From positions 27,166,001 to 27,230,000 of the forward strand of contig NC_081412.1 of the NCBI RefSeq assembly GCF_030272615.1: a stretch of DNA of 64,000 bases. Reading direction: 5' to 3'. Made by a program: the position numbers and the translations under genes. The notes under the pieces were generated by a model. The model was not told the DNA's origin, did no database searches, and saw nothing but the letters and a program-made list of their open reading frames with translations. The stretch's first letter is position 1. Each line of letters opens with the position of its first letter. The stretch is from Cryptomeria japonica (lineage: Eukaryota > Streptophyta > Pinopsida > Cupressales > Cupressaceae). Of this stretch, positions 57,436 through 64,000 are shown one piece after another.

Positions 57436-57661
57436 CAGAGGCTGACAATTTTCCGGAGGGCTGACAGTTTTTCGGGCGTAAATGCCCACACTGAAGCCAC
57501 CGGAAATGACTTGGGTTACATTAATGATGCCACCGGAAATCATGCCCCAAAAAAACAATACGATGCCGCAACCAACTTCCCGCAAAACGTGACCAGAATT
57601 CCTTTCCGGGATGGCTGACAATTTTCCGGGCATAAATGCCCCACTGAAAGCCTATCGGCTT
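57436..57661 (-). repeat. Subterminal GC-rich region with AAGCCGATAGGCTT palindrome (site 1)
   Basis: The palindrome AAGCC-TATC-GGCTT is at 57648-57661. Reading inward on the minus strand it is followed by TGGGG, CCCGGAAAATTGTCAG and CATCCCGG. Part of this (TTTCCGG..GGCTGACA..GGGCRTAAATGCCC) is repeated at about 57450-57500. The open minus frame 57633-57361 is a by-product. Confidence 0.6.
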
Positions 57662-57699
57662 AATAAATGGGGGAAAAAATTCAGAAGATAAATAGTCTC

Positions 57700-58515
57700 A
57701 GAAGATTATTTAAATATTATAAGTTTTACAATTCTTAAAATTGAAATTTCTAAAAGCTATGATTCTAAAAGTGAAATTGCGCAGTACCCAACAATGGTGG
57801 CACGCGTGAGTGACATTTCACTCGGTTATTTGGACGTCAGCGTCCAGCAAAACTTAGCTTTATGTTAATTCTTTAATTGTGAAAACAAAATCCGTACACT
57901 TAAAATTCATTTAAAGGCAGTGTTAATTTTGCAGGGTGAAGCTGCGGAATTAATCGACACCTGAAAGGAGCTAAATTTTTTTGGAACGTGTAAGGTGCAG
58001 ATTCTTTCCAGGACTTTTGGAGCGCATTCCAGGGAGCTCGGAGTGCATGTACGCTGTCCCGGCCAAAATATCTGGCTGGAAATTTGATATTTTGGGCAAT
58101 TCTAAAAATGGAGCTTGTGAATCAAGAAAGATGTCAAAAGTGTAGAAAGAAGACATTGTACCGAGGCAAGAGGCAACCGGCAACCGCCAGCATCATCCAA
58201 TGCTTTAAACGTTACTCACGAGAAAACTAAATTCCCGTTAAATGCAGCCCAGCTGAGGTGGTGAAGAGAAAATTCAACACGCGCACCATTCCATCCTTGT
58301 GCGCTTCACCTGCCTCGAGCTTAAAAATTTATTAAATGTCGAGCGAGAGAGAGAGAGAGGTGGGGTGTGGGCCCAAACCGGGCTGCATAAGCCCACTGAC
58401 AGGAAGGATTTGATGGGTTTCCACTGTATGCCAATGCAATTGGTGAAACAATGGTCAGAAAATATGACCGGCGGGAATTTACCGGGATACTGACACTTTC
58501 CCGGCAAGCAAACCC
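57700..58515. other. Unassigned stretch between the two palindrome sites
   Basis: Moderately GC-rich, with a short (GA)n run at 58344-58359. No gene was recognised. A 40-codon + strand frame from about 58110 has no resemblance to anything known to me. Confidence 0.35.
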
Positions 58516-58538
58516 CCATACAAAAAGCCTATCGGCTT
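58455..58538 (-). repeat. AAGCCGATAGGCTT palindrome with subterminal block (site 2)
   Basis: The palindrome lies at 58525-58538. On the minus strand it is followed by TATGGGGG, GCCGGGAAAGTGTCAG and TATCCCGG, clearly related to site 1 in the same orientation. Confidence 0.65.
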
Positions 58539-58609
58539 AAAAATAATAATACCAATAGTTAAGTAGTGAGAGTAGAGCAGAAGGAGGATGAAGATTATGG
58601 TTTGAAATG

Positions 58610-58778
58610 TCCATCTATCATTATCATCTTTTATATCATATATATCTTATATGATTTTTGTGTCCTCTTATGCTATTTGAATTCATAATTCTTAGTATTA
58701 TGGGAATTGAACTTGTGACCTCTCTTTCAAGAGAACAAGTTTTCCACCACTAGACCAACTCAAGTTGCACAACATAAA
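58610..58778 (-). repeat. tRNA-derived SINE
   Basis: On the minus strand an A box TGGTCTAGTGG (58757-58747) and a B box AGTTCAATTCC (58713-58703) stand about 33 bases apart, as in tRNA-like RNA polymerase III promoters. The sequence between them (GGAAAACTTGTTCTC, AAAGAGAGGTCACA) keeps a tRNA-like pattern. The head is duplicated as a 26-bp tandem repeat (58753-58778 and 58779-58804). The 3' end of the SINE is uncertain. Confidence 0.65.
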
Positions 58779-58804
58779 GACCAACTCAAGTTGTACAACA
58801 TAAA

Positions 58805-59250
58805 CTTTATTCTTACCACTACTTTTTTTATTAATAAATAATGATATATTATTATTATCTTCATATAAAATAAAGAAAATGAGACTTATTATTTACAAAT
58901 AAGAATAATGATATTTTCCTCAACCCACTTCAAGATTTAAACACTAATGGAAACTTTTGAAATTTTAAAAGTAAAAAATAAACTGACTTTTCTAGACACC
59001 GGGATGTTCTCCCTCCCATAAAAGATTAAATGCATCAATTGTGTATTGCCGGCAGATTTTCTCGTTCCCGGAAATCTATGTCGGTCTTAAAAAGTAAGCG
59101 TTTTGTTCATTTACTTACCAAATCCAGGGAATTCTGAAAAGGTTGTCCATGTCAGATGCCTCAAATTCTTTTTACTCTTCTGATTCAACCAGAAAATAAC
59201 AGCAGTACAGAAATACGAAAAAGTTAACATATTTGTAGACAGAATAATCC
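58805..59250. other. AT-rich stretch with a diverged U-type repeat
   Basis: 59041-59230 resembles the middle of U1/U3 (AAATC(C/T)RG, ATGTCAGATG, ACAGYAGTAC) at low identity. Nothing coding. Confidence 0.4.

Positions 59251-59284
<34 letters not shown>
59251..59284. repeat. (AAT)n microsatellite
   Basis: About eleven AAT units at the start of duplication Y. Only three or four units are present at the start of X. Confidence 0.95.
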
Positions 59285-59285
<1 letters not shown>

Positions 59286-62165
59286 CAACACGCTCAATCC
59301 TTACAACCAGAACAGGTAAGTTCTATAATTAATTCCATAATAATTGAACTTGTCCCCATAAAAAGCAAACAAATAATGGATTTTCACGTTACATCCCTAT
59401 CAAAGCCAAGTGGTAGTCAAATAGAAATCTTATGTGGCATCATCTTTGGGATTATCAAAATTTAAGAAAGAAAGCGTGATTTAAATTATAGCTTTTATTC
59501 TTGATCACTGTAAAAGTGTCAGCATCATCCAGTGTTATGACCAAGAACATGTCTTTCAGCATATGAACTTGTTTTTTTAAGGGTGGTAAAATATGAAAAT
59601 TATTACATAGGAATTGTATTGAAAAGTGTTTTTATTCTTATTTTTAGCCGATAGGCTATTTAACACGCACATCGGAAAACCTGTCGTAAGCCGTGCCGGG
59701 AATTCTCTTCATGGGTGGTAATAATAAGAAAGCGAACTCATAAAGAGAATGTGTGCAATAATTAAAATTAAAAATTATATTAATTATTTCTATTTGAAAG
59801 TGGGTTGTTTTGTTTTATTTTTTATTTTAATTATATATTATTTTTATTTATTTAATTATTATTATAATCTTATATAGGCATAATATTTTTAATTATTGTT
59901 CATATATTTGTAATTTTAAAAAAATTATTTAAAAAGACTTTTCTAATTGTAACTAAAAATATCAACTACAAACAATATAAATAGAAGAGATAAAAAGTGG
60001 ACAATCCTACCTTTTTCTTTATTTTTTTTTGATGATTTTTACCTTTCATTAAAGAACATTACTTTCAATTTTTTATTTTTAAGATTTTAATGATTATTAA
60101 TAATTAATATTATTAAAAATGGATATCATTTTTATTTTATTTTTAAAATTTTAAAAATAAATCTATGAATAATTGGTTTGTTTTAAAAAATTAAATAATA
60201 AATTGATTTTCATTTTTTAGAAAATAAAAAATTAATAATAATGCAATTATTAATTAAAAATAGTTCAATAAATTTATAATATATTATGAATTTTGAATGA
60301 AAATTATATATTTAAAAAGTAATTGATCATAAATTGAATTTTCTTTTAATAAATCAATTGTTAAAAGTGGTTATTATTTTTATTTTCTTTTTATGTTTAA
60401 AAAATAAATCTCTAAATAATAAAATATTTATAATTAATTTGATTTCTAAAAATTTGAAAAAAAAAGTAACAAAATGTATTTATTTGTGGTAATTATTTGT
60501 AATGTTGATGAAGTGATTTTAACATATAAAAATCTAAATGCAAATTAATTTAGAAATCTAAACTATACAAAATGTTGTACAATATAAAATGTTGTTTCAA
60601 TGCAAGCTCTTCGATCATTTTGTAATAAAAAAAATATAAATACAACCTAAAAGAACTACCTATTACAACACATAGTGAAGTTGAAATCTAAGCACTTATT
60701 CTAGGTTCACAAGATTGTGTTGTAGAAACTCAAATTAAACAAGGAAACACTAATGAGTAGAACATGTGAATTGTTTGAAGGATTGAAAAACATTAAGAGA
60801 TCATAATTAAGTTATCCTTTCAAATGGGTACATCATTTAAAGAACTAGAAAGCATATAATCATTGAAGATGGTAACGCATAATAGATTAAGTAGAAAAAT
60901 ATTTGTAAAAAGTCACTAAATGTAAGAACTCCCTTCAGTATCATTAAGATATAATACAATATTAATACCTTATAACAATCCATCAAAATTTGGAAAAAAA
61001 ATTAAAAAATAAAATGAAGTAAAATAAATTTTAAACAAAATTAAGTTATTATCTATATACTAATATTTGAAATTCAAATTAAATTTAAAATTCTTGAATG
61101 CTTTTATCATTACCAAAAAACCTTGTTAGTATTAAATATGAATAAGATAATAAAAACCTTGTTAGTTTTTACTTGTTTTCTTCACTTTTACAATGAATCC
61201 TAAATTCTTCCATGATTCATATACACAACTTAGTATTCTAGTATTATGTCAAATATGAATCACATAATAGAAAACTTGTTAGCTTTTAGTTAGTATCTCC
61301 ACTTTTACAACGACCCCTAAATTCTTCCATAATTCATAAACACAACTTAGTATTCTTTGGTCCCCATTCTAGCTTAATATAAAGATTCATATGTACAAAC
61401 ATTTTGCATTATTCAATAGTTCTACTGAAATTTATAATCAACCATATTTATAACTCAAAAACATTTAGTCATATATTACTATCTGCTAACCATTGCACCT
61501 CCATTTGGTGCAATTACTAGTTATATTAATGTATTAGAAAATGAGAATTGTATTGTGTGTTAACATATTGATAAGTGAGAACATGTCTTTCAATTTGTAA
61601 TCATGCATTGACAAAAAATGGCGTGCTGGATGTCAATGTTTGAATTAAGCATAAGTATTTTAATGTTATCTACAATTGAAGTAAAATAAATCCTTGATCC
61701 ATGTTACAATAGTAAACAAAATCGTCAGCTTGTTATTCACATCTCGGTGCCTAACATCAAGTCTTATATCAAACTAGATTACTAACACTACATCACATAA
61801 CCTTCTCCCCTTTCTTTAGCTTTTCAAGAGCCTACCTATGTCCGTTGTACCTATCTATCCTCTCAAGGGGGCATCATCCTACCCTCATTTCTATAATACC
61901 CATCCTTTTTCCATCTATCTTGTCCCACATCTATATTTTTAATCTTCTTTTAAACAACATATCTTTTTCTAGTTGCAACATCATCTCAAAGAGGAGCAAA
62001 ATATAGACACTTAAATTTCTAAGTCAAAATTACCATTTTCCAATCCTAAATCCTTCTCACATGATTTAATTAATTAAATCTTTTATCATTAACTACCCAA
62101 CCCTCTCCTAAAAATCAATTCTTGAAATTAATAAATCTCAATTTTTCTTCACCTTCCATTTGAAA
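59280..62165 (+). repeat. Segmental duplication Y (partner of X)
   Basis: Direct copy of 45166-48339, about 94 percent identical in sampled parts. It has an extra GC-rich piece at 59646-59715 with the AGCCGATAGGCT palindrome (59646-59657), where X keeps only a scarred AGTCGATATTTAA. This shows X lost the piece. The stretch is non-coding throughout. Confidence 0.88.
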
Positions 62166-62535
62166 CCTTGCAACTAATCTGATCTTAATTGTCGATCAAT
62201 CTTTAAATCTTCACCATTGATCATCCTTTTCGAAAACCTTAAAATATTTTAACTATTAGCTCCTTTTTTGGGAATCCAATCTTGAATTTGTATCATTATG
62301 TTGCTCATGCAAATAACGTCATTCCAATCATTTGAACAAAAAATTCCTTTTGTGAGTCTAGTAGAAATAGAAATATGATAATGTTGTTTTGATTTGTTTG
62401 ATTTCCTTTTCCATTTCTTGCTTAATCAATTGAATATAACGTAAGGTTTTCTACATATTATGGAGAACCTTTTAATTAAATTTATATTCAATGATGACAA
62501 TTGTTATATTTATTTTCTATTATCCAGGAAACATA
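61612..62535 (+). repeat. Gypsy 3' internal end and LTR fragment (copy R3)
   Basis: Same sequence family as 36095-36985 and 47785-48339. The purine tract AAAGAGGAGCAAAA is followed by TATAGACACTTAAA (62002), where R1 has TGTAGACACTT. R2 and R3 share the altered TATAGACAC, consistent with duplication after decay. Confidence 0.7.
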
Positions 62536-62559
62536 GGTTTGTCATTGAATAATTTTTAT

Positions 62560-62880
62560 TTGTCAACAGAAAAGAAGGAAGAGGAGTTTAGCGCTGACAG
62601 TGACAGCCAACGACATCGACAGAGCACCCCTGCTTTGACACTCTTTTCGATGTGAAAAGTGTACCGCCGGAATGTCTTGTCGCCAGCGTTCTCCCTCTGG
62701 TGCTTGCGTGTTAATTACCTGGCCCACGTGGTGATGTGCATCCATGCGCTCTGTTTCCGAAGCGAAACTGTCTTTAATGATTTCGTCTAACGCTCTCTTT
62801 AGTGATCTCGTCCCCGAGGTTGTGCACGAATGTCGATGTTCTTTATTGCCACTTGAAACCCTAAAATCTAATTTGTTTTG
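62560..62880 (+). promoter_or_regulatory. Possible promoter/5' leader region
   Basis: An abrupt change to GC-richer, CpG-containing sequence. It has a G-box-like CCCACGTGG at about 62723-62731 and the telo-box-like AAACCCTAAA (62857-62866), which is often near transcription starts of plant housekeeping genes. No coding exon follows within the window, so this is a weak call. Confidence 0.3.
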
Positions 62881-62938
62881 TTGTTGTTAGCAATATTTGG
62901 CTCTACAAATTTTCGCATAACATTGCATTATGTTCTTT

Positions 62939-63835
62939 AACTGTTTGTGGGCATGACCACTTCCAGTTTGCAAGGCATTTTCGGTGCTGTGGTTTGAATG
63001 TGCAAGGTAAGTTCTAGTTTTATTTAGGTTCTTTTTGGTTTTGTAATGCATTTTTTTATAGTCTGTTTATTTTCTACTTTCGTGTGCTTGCAGGGTTGTT
63101 ACTTTGCATAACGTTGCATATAGTTGTCGACTTAGGTTTTGTTGCAGGGTTGTTGCTTTGTTTATATTCTTTAACTATTTGTGGGCGTGACTACTTCGAG
63201 TCTGCAAGGCATTTTCGGTGCTGCTTTGTGAGCTTCAGACCGTGAATGGTTTGAATGTGCAAGGTAAGTTCTGGTTTTATTTAGGTTCTTTTTGGTTTTG
63301 TTTATGTTGTTTAAGTGTGCTTATTTTCTGCTTCCGTGTGCTTACAGGATTGTTACTTTGTTTATGCCGTTTAACTGTTTGTGGGTGTGACTACTTCCAG
63401 TTTGCAAGGCATTTTCGATGTTGCTTTGTGAGCTTCACGCCGTGAATGGTTTTAGATTTTTTTTTTTTTTGTAATGCATTTTTTTATAGTTTGCTTGTTT
63501 TCCGCTTTCGTGTGCTTGCAGGGTTGTTATTCTGTTTATGTTGTTTAACTATTTTTGGGCGTGACTACTTCCAGTCTGCAAGGCATTTTCACATAACCTT
63601 GGATATAGTCGTCGAGTTAGGTTTTGTTGTGGCTCTGAGTGTTTTGTTGGGCTTGTTTGTGAGGTTCACGCCATGCATGGTTTTACATTGCAAGGTAAGT
63701 GTTTGTTTTATTTAAAAGTTTTCACAATTTGCAATTGACTCTTTTATGGTGTGCTTATTTTTTGTCATCCTGTGATTGCAAGGTTTGTACTTTGTTTATG
63801 TTATTTAATTGTTTGTGGGTGTGAGTACTTTGAGT
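62939..63835 (+). repeat. Five imperfect tandem copies of a ~175-260-bp unit with splice-like sites
   Basis: The core GTGGGCGTGACTACTTC..TGCAAGGCATTTTC recurs at 62947, 63181, 63381, 63555 and 63815. Several units also hold AAGGTAAGT (donor-like: 63006, 63264, 63695) and GTGCTTGCAGG (acceptor-like: 63092, 63346, 63520). The open + frames here share the repeated phrases and are probably not protein genes. Confidence 0.85.
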
Positions 63836-64000
63836 GTGGAAGCCACAGATATGTGCCATTGTGTTGTAGGGTAAAATACATTTCTAACAGGTTAATATTG
63901 AGTTGCGATTAGCAATGGTTTACGAAACACTTTCGGTTTGTGTGCATTTTATTGTAGGGTAAAAGGGTTTTAGTTGGGTTTTGTAGTTTACAGATATTTA
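63836..64000. other. Window edge, unassigned
   Basis: A TTGTAGGGTAAAA phrase occurs twice (about 63865 and 63954), suggesting another local repeat. Nothing else is visible. Confidence 0.4.

Larger units (their letters stand above)
49380..57688 (-). mobile_element. Candidate gene-capturing Helitron-like element
   Basis: On the minus strand the left edge reads CCCGTTGCGGG, then about 17 bases, then CTAG next to a host T. This is the layout of a Helitron 3' end (short hairpin, then CTRR before T). Toward the right, minus-strand sequence near 57688 begins A/TCTTCTGAATTTTTTCCCC, compatible with a 5' TC end. AAGCCGATAGG motifs lie just inside both ends, facing each other. Between them are fragments of three unrelated host genes, all on the minus strand, with introns. 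Helitrons and Pack-type elements are known to do this. No Rep/helicase gene is present, so it would be non-autonomous. The right boundary could instead be near 58.6 kb, where the same terminal motif recurs. Confidence 0.4.

Noticed and set aside
49380-57688. Pack-MULE (Mutator-like) as the explanation for the gene fragments
   Set aside because: No long terminal inverted repeats and no 9-bp duplication were found. Only an 11-base motif is inverted, and the left end has the hairpin-CTAG form. Not excluded, but less likely.
58697-58770. Functional tRNA gene
   Set aside because: A and B boxes are present, but the acceptor stem and anticodon arm do not pair convincingly; SINE is the better call.

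Overview
The window is nuclear DNA from a seed plant with a large, repeat-filled genome. A conifer or other gymnosperm is my best guess. That guess rests on the style of the elements (AT-rich Ty3 LTRs beginning TGTAGACAC, many solo LTRs, nested and decayed insertions); no marker gene fixes the species. I found no intact host gene. Almost every recognisable coding stretch belongs to a decayed transposable element or to a broken host-gene fragment.

Layout. 1-7030: the 3' portion of a CACTA (En/Spm) DNA transposon on the + strand, with a TNP2-like transposase gene (split by introns and stops, ending in a long Asp/Glu tract) and a second TNP1-like gene. 7031-17919: two Ty3/gypsy half-elements in opposite orientation. 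The left one has a 1.48-kb LTR, a primer site and a leader full of a TTAGCGCAT motif; the right one (minus strand) has LTR, leader, gag and protease. Both lack reverse transcriptase, integrase and the second LTR, and they abut near 10.85 kb. 18116-22883: a Ty1/copia solo LTR (duplication TATGA) that carries inside it an internally deleted gypsy-like element (19368-21694, duplication GTAGG). 24411-25752: a gypsy solo LTR (duplication ATTAT) inside a diverged, tandemly repeated unit. 26405-35480: a Ty1/copia element with both LTRs, inserted in a TA/TACA microsatellite, its polyprotein riddled with stops and interrupted by a 2.5-kb insertion in RNase H. 35900-37000: the 3' end of another gypsy element. 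37-43.5 kb: AT-rich sequence with nothing recognisable. 43558-44038: a copia solo LTR (duplication ATGTC). 44.3-62.5 kb: large direct duplications (about 3 kb at 45.2 and 59.3 kb; about 0.9 kb at 44.3 and 48.4 kb).

The most interesting stretch is 49380-57700. It holds fragments of three unrelated host genes, all on the minus strand and with introns kept: acetyl-CoA C-acetyltransferase, a serine carboxypeptidase-like protein (its last exon twice), and cytosolic-type glutamine synthetase (four exons in order). The left edge looks like a Helitron 3' end (hairpin then CTAG). Both edges carry an AAGCCGATAGG motif facing inward. I propose a gene-capturing Helitron-like element whose boundaries are not proven. 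A tRNA-derived SINE lies just to the right (58.6-58.8 kb).

The right edge (62.56-64 kb) is richer in GC. It has a telo-box-like AAACCCTAAA and then five imperfect tandem copies of a roughly 175-260-bp unit, several carrying splice-donor-like and acceptor-like sites. It may be the 5' part of a gene that continues beyond the window.
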